Part shown: positions 7,691-14,606 of the stretch, one piece after another
Position numbering within the stretch: the stretch's first letter is position 1
How the letters are laid out: each line of letters opens with the position of its first letter
Assembly (NCBI GenBank): GCA_004525335.1
Contig: SPCL01000025.1
Span: forward strand, 1-19,121
Direction of reading: 5' to 3'
Length of the DNA: 19,121 bases
DNA from: Thermodesulfobacteriales bacterium
GTDB taxonomy: Bacteria > Desulfobacterota_D > UBA1144 > Nemesobacterales > UBA2774
Program-made: the position numbers and the translations under genes
The notes under the pieces: model-generated
The model's input: only the letters and a program-made list of their open reading frames with translations
Database searches by the model: none
What the model was told of the DNA's origin: nothing

Positions 7691-7691
7691 A

Positions 7692-8621
7692 ATGACATTT
7701 CAGCGTAAACACATTTTGGGGCTTGAGGAGTTATCGGCAGAAGAAATAACACTCATTCTCGATACCGCAGAATCAATGAAAGAAGTATCGGCGCGGGATG
7801 TGAAAAAGGTGCCCGCCTTAAGAGGTGTCACCGTTTGCAATCTCTTTTATGAGCCGAGCACTAGGACAAGGTCTTCATTTGAAATAGCTGAAAAGAGACT
7901 TAGCGCTGATGTACTTAACTTCACCCTCTCACATAGCAGCGTAAGTAAGGGCGAAACTTTATTAGATACCGCAAGAAATCTTGAAGCTATGGGCGCAAGC
8001 GTAATAGTAATTAGACACCCGATGTCGGGGTCGCCTTGGCTTTTAGCTAGAGAACTTAATTCCTCTATTATAAATGCCGGAGATGGATCACACGAACATC
8101 CGAGTCAGGCTCTTCTTGATCTATTTACTATCCGAGAAATGAAGGGCAAAATCAAAGGGCTAAAAGTAGCTATTGTTGGAGATATTCTCCATAGCCGAGT
8201 TGCACGCTCTAACATCTGGGGGCTAGTAAAACTCGGAGCCGAGGTCAGAGTCGTAGGCCCGCCAACTCTAATACCGAAATATATTGAAAAACCCAAAGTA
8301 CGCGCATTTTATAATTTAGAAGAAGCTATAGAAGGCGTTGACGTTGTAATAATGCTCCGTATTCAGATGGAGCGTCAGGAATCGGTATACTTTCCATCAT
8401 TAAGGGAATACTCAAGGTTTTATGGGCTTACACGTGAGAAATTAAAAAATGCGGATAAAGATGTAACTGTGATGCATCCAGGCCCAATAAACAGGGGTAT
8501 AGAGCTTTCATCAGACATAGCTGATGACGCTAGTTCGGTAATTCTCAATCAGGTATCAAACGGGATAGCCGTGAGAATGGCTATGTTTTATTTAGTAGCA
8601 TCTGCAGGGAGGAGTCAGTGA
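7692..8621 (+). CDS. pyrB: Aspartate carbamoyltransferase catalytic subunit
   Basis: It catalyses carbamoyl phosphate plus L-aspartate to carbamoyl-aspartate, the first committed step of pyrimidine synthesis. Numbering from the ATG at 7692 (309 residues, the usual length), the carbamoyl-phosphate loop is STRTRSSFE (56-64). HEHPSQALLDL lies at 134-144 and the C-terminal HPGPINRG at 262-269. A longer reading from a TTG at 7674 would overlap pyrR by 17 bases and add six residues (MSKKDK). I prefer the ATG because AAAAGGA at 7681-7687 lies just before it and the shorter N-terminus matches the family, though the 4-base spacing is tight. The ATG follows the pyrR stop by one base, and the gene overlaps pyrC by four bases, so translation is probably coupled. 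No regulatory pyrI is present. Confidence 0.95.
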   Translation: MTFQRKHILGLEELSAEEITLILDTAESMKEVSARDVKKVPALRGVTVCNLFYEPSTRTRSSFEIAEKRLSADVLNFTLSHSSVSKGETLLDTARNLEAMGASVIVIRHPMSGSPWLLARELNSSIINAGDGSHEHPSQALLDLFTIREMKGKIKGLKVAIVGDILHSRVARSNIWGLVKLGAEVRVVGPPTLIPKYIEKPKVRAFYNLEEAIEGVDVVIMLRIQMERQESVYFPSLREYSRFYGLTREKLKNADKDVTVMHPGPINRGIELSSDIADDASSVILNQVSNGIAVRMAMFYLVASAGRSQ

Positions 8622-9901
8622 GCATACTTATTAAAGGAGGGCGAATAATTGATCCCTCTCAAGGAATTGATGGGACTGGTAATGTTTTAATCGAAAACGG
8701 AGCAATAAAGTCCTATCCAAAAACAACTAAAAAGTATGAACAGGATATTGATGTTACTGTTATAAATGCAAAAGGAAAAGTCGTATCTCCGGGGTTAGTA
8801 GATATTCATGTTCATTTGAGAGAACCTGGGTTTGAGCATAAGGAGACAATCAGATCCGGATGCGAATCTGCAGCCGCTGGGGGATTTACCACAATAGTAT
8901 GTATGCCCAATACAAATCCCGTAAACGATAACGCTTCTGTAACCGAATATATACTGCTTAAAGCGCGCACAGAAGGAATAGTGAACGTTTTTCCTATCGG
9001 AGCAATTACGAAAGGTGAGATGGGAGAAACACTTGCACAGATTGGTGAGATGTATGAGGCTGGGTGCGTAGGCGTTTCAGATGACGGTATGCCCGTAATG
9101 AACGCCAAAGTTATGAGGCACGCAATGGAATATGTGCAGGCTTTTGATATACCCGTTATATCTCATGCGGAGGATAAAAACCTCTCTGGGGCAGGAGTAA
9201 TGAATGAGGGAGAAGTTTCAACTCAGCTTGGACTAGTGGGGATACCATGCGCGTCAGAAGATGTGATGGTATCTCGTGATATAACCGTTGCAGAGCTAAC
9301 CGGGGCTCGTCTTCATATCTGCCATGTTTCAACTGCAGGGTCAGTAAGGCTGATTAGAGCGGCTAAGAAGAGAGGAGTTAAGGTAACTGCAGAAGTTACA
9401 CCTCATCACTTTATTTTGACTGACGAAGCGGTAAACGAGTACGATACTAATGCTAAAATGAACCCGCCCCTAAGGGGAAAGAAAGACAGGGAAGCAGTAA
9501 TTGAGGGTCTTAAAGACGGCACTCTTGACGCAATTGCGACAGACCATGCTCCACACAGTGAAGATGAGAAAAAAGTAGAGTTTGATATCGCCCCATTTGG
9601 GATAGTCGGACTTGAAACCGCATTGCCTCTTTCACTTAAGCTCGTACAAGACGGAGCGCTTACGTTAAATCAGATGATTAGTAAGCTAACAGATGCGCCT
9701 TCTGATATATTGAATTTAGGTAAGGGGACACTTAAAGTCGGCAGTGCTGCAGATGTAGTGATTTTTGACCCTGAAAAAGAATTCACAGTAGATAGGAACA
9801 AGTTTCACTCTAAATCTAAGAACAGCCCATATCATGGCTGGAAGCTTAAAGGAGTTGTAAATTACACGATAGTAAACGGCAAGATCGTTTACACGGGGTA
9901 G
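8618..9901 (+). CDS. pyrC: Dihydroorotase, class I
   Basis: Dihydroorotase cyclises carbamoyl-aspartate to dihydroorotate, the step after PyrB. The 427-residue length and motifs are those of the class I (amidohydrolase) enzyme found in bacterial pyrBC clusters. The zinc-binding HVHLREPG is at 64-71 (H64, H66), with D155-D156 in GVSDDG and H183 in ISHAEDKN. H236 lies in HVSTAGS, and the catalytic D309 in ATDHAPHS. The substrate-binding NTNP at 98-101 and KMNPPLRG at 280-287 are also present. The start is GTG at 8618, overlapping the pyrB stop as GTGA, with a strong GGGAGGAG ribosome site at 8608-8614. All metal ligands are present, so it is probably active and not one of the inactive PyrC-like partners of PyrB. 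It converges on the downstream minus-strand gene with an 18-base gap. Confidence 0.96.
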   Translation: MSILIKGGRIIDPSQGIDGTGNVLIENGAIKSYPKTTKKYEQDIDVTVINAKGKVVSPGLVDIHVHLREPGFEHKETIRSGCESAAAGGFTTIVCMPNTNPVNDNASVTEYILLKARTEGIVNVFPIGAITKGEMGETLAQIGEMYEAGCVGVSDDGMPVMNAKVMRHAMEYVQAFDIPVISHAEDKNLSGAGVMNEGEVSTQLGLVGIPCASEDVMVSRDITVAELTGARLHICHVSTAGSVRLIRAAKKRGVKVTAEVTPHHFILTDEAVNEYDTNAKMNPPLRGKKDREAVIEGLKDGTLDAIATDHAPHSEDEKKVEFDIAPFGIVGLETALPLSLKLVQDGALTLNQMISKLTDAPSDILNLGKGTLKVGSAADVVIFDPEKEFTVDRNKFHSKSKNSPYHGWKLKGVVNYTIVNGKIVYTG

Positions 9902-9919
9902 ACAAACACCAGTATTAGT

Positions 9920-10753
9920 CTATTTCCCTTTTTTAGTTGTTTGATCTTGTGAGATTTCTTCACCTTGTTCAACTAACTTAGCTAAATTATAAAACTTAAT
10001 ATTATAATCATTTGATCCTGTACCTAAAAACTCTCCAAAGCTATCTATAGTCTCATAGACTAACCTAATCCAAGAAAATGAAGAAGCATTCAATGCCTGA
10101 TTTAGTATCATATTGCTGACAAGCAAGGTGTTTGATAAGACAGAGCGTTCATCTGGAAAATCTGGTCTAGGTTCAAGTTTAGTCATTGTATAAAAATCCT
10201 AAATGCCATCATTTGCCATTGGGTGAACATGTGTTGATCCATAGTCGTATCCAAACATGTAAAGAAAGTCCATATTCAATTTATTGGCGATTTCTTTTGC
10301 TTTAGGTCTCCGCCACTTTGGTGGATTCTTCAATAGATATTCACCACGTTCTTTGCGAGCGACAAATTGATTTATAATATTCTTATACTTAGATTCATCA
10401 AATTGAGGGTAGTTTATTAGACGATTCATAGCTTTATATTGTTCCAGAAAAGACCAATCTTCAAAAACTTCAAATTCGTTTTTATCATGAAGATGATAAA
10501 GGTGAAACAGTCTATCTAGAAGACAACGATACAATATCCAACAATCTTGATAATCATTAATCCCATAGAGTTTGTAGACAGCTTTCGTAATCATATTAGC
10601 CCGAGCAATAAAATTGCTAATAATTATGTCTTTTTTGTTAAGTTTATAGCGAGCGAGTTCGAATAGAACAGTTCCGACTAAAATGTTGAAGGTTTCTTGT
10701 GCTTCAAAGTATAGTTTCTCTTCCAAATAATGTTCGGAGCCAAGTTTTACCAT
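9920..10753 (-). pseudogene. DUF5677-like protein gene split by an in-frame TAG codon
   Basis: Reading leftward from the ATG at 10753, 184 codons end at TAG (10201-10199). The same frame then stays open for a further 92 codons to TAG at 9922-9920, for a total of 277 positions including the amber codon. The N-terminal part resembles DUF5677: RANMITKAVYKLYG (51-64), ILYRCLLDRLFHLYHL (73-88) and, near the break, YDYGSTHVHPMANDGI (169-184), the conserved Ser/His region. The family continues past this point as I recall it, and the downstream residues DFYTMTKLEPRP look like its natural extension. A nonsense mutation or sequencing error is the simplest reading. Alternatives are readthrough, or reinitiation at the ATG at 10186, which has AGGA about 10 bases upstream. 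GAAAGGAAA precedes the main start. The biochemical role of DUF5677 is unknown to me. Confidence 0.72.
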
Positions 10754-10775
10754 TTATAGATTTCCTTTCAAAATT

Positions 10776-10803
10776 ATTTTATAAGCGGATGGACTTTTTG
10801 CAA
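10776..10803 (-). promoter_or_regulatory. Candidate promoter of the DUF5677-like gene
   Basis: On the minus strand TTGCAA (10803-10798), a 16-base spacer and TAAAAT (10781-10776) lie 23 bases upstream of the ATG at 10753. Both hexamers are fair matches to sigma-70 consensus. Confidence 0.42.
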
Positions 10804-10871
10804 ATAGTAGAAGTTATTTACCAAGACTTAGATAAAATCGGCAAAAGGAATGTACTAAATAAATCTTAAGT

Positions 10872-11381
10872 TTATTTTTCCACGAAGCAAACTTCGGGAT
10901 ATTTTTTTCCAATCGAATTCCAAAATTCAGTAGAAACTTCATCAAGCTCATAATCAGGACCGATCTTAACTTCTCCCGTCTCCAGATCAATTTCAACCAT
11001 CGGTTTTTCTTTGTCGGTTAGCAGCACGAACTGTCTGGGTCCTATAACTCTATAACTCGATGCTATGCGCTGCTCTTCGTTTATATCAACGCCCACAGTT
11101 GGATCTAAATGTACTTCTATCCCTGAATCTTCTTCTAATTCCTCTATCTCATCGGATATATCAGGCGCAAGTGTAGATTTGGGTTTAATTGCTATTTCAG
11201 AGCTTCCATCCTGAGAGTCGGCGGGGTTGTTGCTATCAATTTTTCCACCCTGAACAATCGCTGTATTAAAATCTCTACTTCCGGTTTCAATATTGATGAC
11301 AACATATTCGTTTTTATAAAGCAGATAAGAAGAAATTCCTAATAAAATAGCAAGTATTAGTATTAGTGTATATCTAATCAT
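10872..11381 (-). CDS. Membrane-anchored acidic protein of unknown function
   Basis: I do not recognise this 169-residue protein. It starts with MIRYTLILILAILLGISSYLL, a single hydrophobic segment (about residues 4-22) without a lipobox or clear cleavage site, so it is probably an N-terminally anchored protein. Residues 40-90 are low-complexity and polar to acidic, with SDEIEELEEDSG at 76-87, a likely disordered linker. A more ordered C-terminal part (about 105-169) includes YRVIGPRQFVLLTDKEKPMVEIDLETGEVKIGP; the only cysteine is C165. TAGGAGACAATAATG gives a well-spaced ribosome site, which supports a real gene. It is read divergently from the MFS gene across 122 bases and precedes the DUF5677-like gene on the same strand, separated by 118 bases that contain a separate promoter candidate. 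Confidence 0.75.
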   Translation of the reverse strand: MIRYTLILILAILLGISSYLLYKNEYVVINIETGSRDFNTAIVQGGKIDSNNPADSQDGSSEIAIKPKSTLAPDISDEIEELEEDSGIEVHLDPTVGVDINEEQRIASSYRVIGPRQFVLLTDKEKPMVEIDLETGEVKIGPDYELDEVSTEFWNSIGKKYPEVCFVEK

Positions 11382-11395
11382 TATTGTCTCCTATA

Positions 11396-11439
11396 CTATC
11401 TCTTTTGCTATAAATCCTCTTTATAGATAGAAGTATACT
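11396..11439. promoter_or_regulatory. Dyad in the divergent promoter region between the anchored-protein gene and the MFS gene
   Basis: CTATAAA (11408-11414) and TTTATAG (11420-11426) form a perfect 7-base inverted repeat with a 5-base loop. It is flanked by CTATC (11396-11400) and GATAG (11426-11430) with the same centre. An 8-base palindrome AGTATACT follows at 11432-11439 and includes a -10-like TATACT. The central position between divergent genes suits an operator, but no regulator gene is adjacent. Confidence 0.3.
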
Positions 11440-11503
11440 GAGCTTGTCCTTGTTTTTCTTATTAATTTTCTGGTGTAAGTTAATAACTCCATATTAAGGA
11501 GAA

Positions 11504-12712
11504 ATGACCCGGAATTTGAATACCCTCACCAATGACGCTGAAAATCTTGATAGGCCACTCTTTAATAGAGATTTTATTCTAATCACACTTTCTTCATTTA
11601 TTTTCTTTTTTAATTTCCATTCATTTATTTTGCTACCTGTAAGGATCGAAGAGCTTGGAGGTACCGAAGCTAAAATCGGATTTATCATGGGCATGGCAGC
11701 AATGGCAACGATAATCACAACTCCCACAGTTGGGATTGCGATTGACCGGTTTGGCAAGAAATGGTTTTTAGCAGCGGGCGGAATTTTAATGTCTATAACA
11801 ACTTTGCCATTTGCTTATATGGACACGCTAAATTATCTGTTCCCACTTTTAAGGGTCTTTCAAGGAGCAGCTTTATCGCTCTGTTTTGTTTCAGCAGGGA
11901 CTTTGATAGTTGACGCATCATCTTCCGCAAAACGAAGCCAGGCGATCGGCATATTCGGAATCTTCAGTATCATAAACTTTGCGCTCGCGCCTTCGGTAGG
12001 AAAAGTGTTTATAGACTACTTTGGGTTTCGAGAGTTTTTTATATTTGATTTCTTCTTTGGATTAATGGCATTCATTATAGCTCTTTTTATTACAGAACCT
12101 CTGAGAACAAAAAATGAGGAGCTTAGCGGGAATTACTTTTCAGTATTATTTAAGCAAGGAGTTATGATCGCTGCTTCTGCTCTATTTGTTGCGGGAATGG
12201 GGTTTGTAACTGTAATTACTTTTGTCCCTGTATTTGCTGGTCGTATCAATGTAGAACAGTATGAAATATTCTTTATCACATACACATTTTCTGTAATTGC
12301 AGTAAGAGTGTTTGGGGGTTGGATACCGGATAAGTATGGTAAGAAGAAGGCCTCTGTTCCTGCATTCTTTGTTTATGCCGCCAGCATTATAGCACTTGGA
12401 TTTACTACAAATTGGGTAGGGCTACTTGTCTCTGGAATATTATTTGGGCTTGGGCACGGTCTATTCTATCCTGCTATCTATGCTCTTGTTATGGATTTAT
12501 CCTCTGAGATTGATAGGGGCAAGGCTATCTCCATTTGCAGTGTCTCATTCACATTTGGTGGAATGCTAGGAGTATTTATATATGGCGTGGTTGCAGAAAG
12601 ATGGGGTTTTCCACTCATGTTTCAAATTTTAGGTATAACATCAATAATAGGATTTCTAATCTTCTCAATTTTCGGGAAAGAGCATGATAAACCATATATA
12701 CAAAACAAGTAA
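11504..12712 (+). CDS. Major facilitator superfamily transporter (12 TM), substrate unknown
   Basis: This 402-residue protein has about twelve hydrophobic segments from residue 24 to 390, typical of MFS secondary transporters in the inner membrane. The MFS loop 2-3 motif is seen as GIAIDRFGKKW (77-87) and its second-half counterpart as GGWIPDKYGKKK (271-282). The overall pattern resembles drug/proton or sugar-efflux permeases, but the substrate cannot be read. The start is odd: AAGGAG (11496-11501) ends only two bases before the ATG at 11504, and the frame is closed just upstream by TAA at 11495-11497. A TTG at 11516 would be spaced 14 bases from that site, so the true start may be there. The PaaI-like thioesterase gene follows after 54 bases. 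Confidence 0.9.
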   Translation: MTRNLNTLTNDAENLDRPLFNRDFILITLSSFIFFFNFHSFILLPVRIEELGGTEAKIGFIMGMAAMATIITTPTVGIAIDRFGKKWFLAAGGILMSITTLPFAYMDTLNYLFPLLRVFQGAALSLCFVSAGTLIVDASSSAKRSQAIGIFGIFSIINFALAPSVGKVFIDYFGFREFFIFDFFFGLMAFIIALFITEPLRTKNEELSGNYFSVLFKQGVMIAASALFVAGMGFVTVITFVPVFAGRINVEQYEIFFITYTFSVIAVRVFGGWIPDKYGKKKASVPAFFVYAASIIALGFTTNWVGLLVSGILFGLGHGLFYPAIYALVMDLSSEIDRGKAISICSVSFTFGGMLGVFIYGVVAERWGFPLMFQILGITSIIGFLIFSIFGKEHDKPYIQNK

Positions 12713-12766
12713 ACGTTTTAAAACCACAAATTATAAGTATTCTATTGACGAAAATGGAGATCGTTT

Positions 12767-13177
12767 ATGGCAATCAAAGGATATACTAAAGATAATTTCC
12801 CCCATGTGCCGGTATGGGATGTGCTAGGGATTGAAATTGTTGAAATGGGAGCAGGAGAAGCAACGCTGATAATGCCCTTTCATGAGAAGCTTACAAATCC
12901 CTACGGATTTATGCATGGTTGCGGTGTCTATGCACTAGCGGATTCAGCTTTAGCAGCAGCAATTGCCAGCATTGTCAAAGAAGGAAAACACTTTTTAACA
13001 GTCGAGATGAAAATTAATTATTTTGAGCCTGTAACGACTGGAATTGTAGAGGCACGAGCTAAAGTTTTAAGACAGGGCCGAATAATGCCTGGCGAGGTAG
13101 ATTTATTCAGTGAAAATAAACTTATAGCAAAGGCTATAGGAACGTATATTATTGTTGACGAAAATAAACGATCATAA
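12767..13177 (+). CDS. PaaI-like hotdog-fold acyl-CoA thioesterase
   Basis: This 136-residue single-domain hotdog protein resembles the PaaI/YdiI-type thioesterases, which hydrolyse acyl- or aryl-CoA to the free acid and CoA. The catalytic helix region is FMHGCGVYALADSALAAA (about 48-65), with H50-G51 and the family's acidic residue D59. The usual HGG is HGC here. VEMKINYFEPVTTG (79-92) is the conserved strand following the helix. GGAGA six bases before the ATG at 12767 supports the start. Genomic neighbours are an MFS transporter and an acyl-CoA dehydrogenase, which suggests fatty or organic acid CoA metabolism. A second, mostly deleted copy of its 3' end lies after the acyl-CoA dehydrogenase at 14462-14509. 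The exact substrate is unknown. Confidence 0.88.
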   Translation: MAIKGYTKDNFPHVPVWDVLGIEIVEMGAGEATLIMPFHEKLTNPYGFMHGCGVYALADSALAAAIASIVKEGKHFLTVEMKINYFEPVTTGIVEARAKVLRQGRIMPGEVDLFSENKLIAKAIGTYIIVDENKRS

Positions 13178-13249
13178 ACACATTAACCCCCTTCACTAAT
13201 GTTTTAAACACCTATCAAATATTTAAAATGTGTTGCAATATGTTTCTTC

Positions 13250-13278
13250 TTGAATAACAAATAATAATGTAAGATACT
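13250..13278 (+). promoter_or_regulatory. Promoter candidate of the acyl-CoA dehydrogenase gene
   Basis: TTGAAT (13250-13255), a 17-base spacer and GATACT (13273-13278) lie in the 145-base gap after the thioesterase gene. The start site would fall near 13285, leaving a leader of about 38 bases that contains CAGGAG before the ATG at 13323. Confidence 0.48.
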
Positions 13279-13322
13279 ATATTGTTGTACGTTTATTGAA
13301 TGAATCAGGAGCAATACAATAA

Positions 13323-14459
13323 ATGGACTTTAACTTGTCCGATGAACAAAAAATGATACAAAATCTTGCCAGGGAATTCGCAAGGAAAGAAATTGCTCCC
13401 AATGCGGATTATTATGATAAAAAGGCCGAGTTCCCTCATGAAATTCAGGCAAAAGCACGTGAGCTTGGATTAATAAACGTTCTTATACCCGAAAAATATG
13501 GGGGTTCGGGACTCTCGGCAGTAGAGATGATAATAGTAACGGAAGAGCTTGCCTGGGCATGTACAGGTATTACTGTCGGTGGGATTGTAATGAGTACCCT
13601 TACTTCTCAACCGATTTTAATAGCCGGAAATGAGGAGCAAAAGAGAAAATACCTCGGCCGTCTCGCCGAAGGCTTTGGCTCTTATTGTGTAACAGAGCCT
13701 GGTGCCGGTTCTGACGTGGCTTCTATGCGATCAACTGCAAAGAAAACAAAGGGCCGCTATATATTAAACGGACAAAAAACATGGATAACTAATGCTAGTC
13801 AGGCATCTTTTTTTGTTGTATTTGCTAAGACTGAGCCCGGAGCTGGACATAGAGGATTGAGTGCTTTCCTTGTCGATCTCGAGTTACCCGGGGTGGAAGT
13901 ATCAAAGAAACTTGCAAAAATGGGCCAGAAAGCAACTGATGCCTGTGAAGTGAATTTTAATAATGTAGAGCTGACATCGGATTCACTTTTAGGAAGAGAA
14001 GGAGATGGATTTAAAATAGCAATGAAAACTTTTGATCACTCAAGACCTTCAGTAGCGGCTATGGGAGTAGGTATTTCTCAACGTGCACTTGATGAATGTA
14101 TAAGCTATTCTAAAGAGCGTGAGGCATTTGGACAGCCCATAGTTAATTTTCAGGGAGTGGGGTTCAAGATAGCAGATATGGGAATGCGAACACAGGCAGC
14201 GAGGCTCTTGACTTATAATGCTGCATCAAAAGCAGCCCGAGGGGAAAGAAATACGATCGAAGCATCCTATGCAAAGACATTCGCCTCAGACACTGCAATG
14301 TGGGCAGCTACAGAAGCAGTGCAAATACACGGAGGTTATGGATATAGTGAAGAATATCCTCTGGAAAAACTTATGCGTGACGCTAAAATCCTTCAGATTT
14401 ATGAAGGCACCAATGAAATACAACGAGTTGTAATGGTAAAAGAACTGACTAGAGATTAA
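13323..14459 (+). CDS. Acyl-CoA dehydrogenase (short/medium-chain type)
   Basis: The protein is a 378-residue FAD-dependent acyl-CoA dehydrogenase, which introduces the alpha-beta double bond in acyl-CoA and passes electrons to ETF. Signature segments are YCVTEPGAGSDVASMRSTA (about 121-139), GQKTWITNASQA (about 151-162) and REAFGQPI in the C-terminal helical domain. QIHGGYGYSEEYPLEKLMRDAKILQIYEGTNEIQR closes the protein. The catalytic glutamate is E361 in YEGTNE, the position used by butyryl- and medium-chain enzymes, so it should be active. CAGGAG 11 bases before the ATG supports the start. Length and motifs fit butyryl-CoA-dehydrogenase-like members, but chain-length specificity cannot be read. 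No ETF or enoyl-CoA hydratase gene is adjacent. Its stop codon is followed within two bases by a remnant of a thioesterase gene. Confidence 0.95.
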   Translation: MDFNLSDEQKMIQNLAREFARKEIAPNADYYDKKAEFPHEIQAKARELGLINVLIPEKYGGSGLSAVEMIIVTEELAWACTGITVGGIVMSTLTSQPILIAGNEEQKRKYLGRLAEGFGSYCVTEPGAGSDVASMRSTAKKTKGRYILNGQKTWITNASQASFFVVFAKTEPGAGHRGLSAFLVDLELPGVEVSKKLAKMGQKATDACEVNFNNVELTSDSLLGREGDGFKIAMKTFDHSRPSVAAMGVGISQRALDECISYSKEREAFGQPIVNFQGVGFKIADMGMRTQAARLLTYNAASKAARGERNTIEASYAKTFASDTAMWAATEAVQIHGGYGYSEEYPLEKLMRDAKILQIYEGTNEIQRVVMVKELTRD

Positions 14460-14461
14460 TA

Positions 14462-14509
14462 CTTGTGGCGAAGGCTATAGCAAAGTATATTATTGTGGAC
14501 GAAAAATAA
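14462..14509 (+). pseudogene. 3' remnant of a second PaaI-like thioesterase gene
   Basis: Fifteen codons plus TAA read LVAKAIAKYIIVDEK, against LIAKAIGTYIIVDENKRS at the end of the thioesterase gene (from 13121). DNA similarity, about 80 percent by eye, continues some 25 bases past the stop (ATCATAAA, ACAT, ACCCCTT). Most differences are synonymous or conservative, so the lost copy probably evolved as a working gene before its 5' part was deleted. It begins two bases after the acyl-CoA dehydrogenase stop and has no start of its own. Confidence 0.68.
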
Positions 14510-14548
14510 AAAATCATAAAAACATCAAACCCCTTAAGAAAATCTCAA

Positions 14549-14578
14549 TTGAAAACAGTTCATTGTAGACTTAATAAT
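14549..14578 (+). promoter_or_regulatory. Promoter candidate of the lysS-lolC-lolD-bamA operon
   Basis: TTGAAA (14549-14554), an 18-base spacer and AATAAT (14573-14578) each match five of six consensus bases. Transcription would start near 14585, about 22 bases before the lysS ATG. No other good promoter is visible before the following genes, which overlap or nearly touch. Confidence 0.48.
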
Positions 14579-14606
14579 GATTTGATGTAGGACTTTTACC
14601 TAAATT

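Noticed and set aside
9899..9922. TAGAC/GTCTA hairpin between convergent pyrC and the DUF5677-like gene as a bidirectional terminator
   Set aside because: The stem is only 5 base pairs with a 14-base loop; the T-rich stretch after it is coding sequence of the opposite gene.
10199..10201. TAG as a pyrrolysine codon
   Set aside because: Pyrrolysine is known in few proteins and lineages, none related to DUF5677, and no supporting genes are in the window. A point mutation or error is simpler.
10857..10877. AT-rich near-palindrome (AAATAAA, TTTATTT) at the 3' end of the unknown anchored-protein gene as a terminator
   Set aside because: It overlaps the stop codon, has almost no GC pairs, and no T-run follows on the minus strand.
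9902..11400. Defence island or mobile element inserted between pyrC and the MFS gene
   Set aside because: There is no transposase, integrase, terminal repeat or tRNA, and only two small unrelated genes; composition is not clearly different by eye.
12745..12755. TTGACGAAAAT before the thioesterase start matches the same 11 bases near its 3' end (13155-13165), suggesting a third remnant
   Set aside because: The match does not extend on either side, unlike the one at 14462, so chance in AT-rich DNA is more likely.
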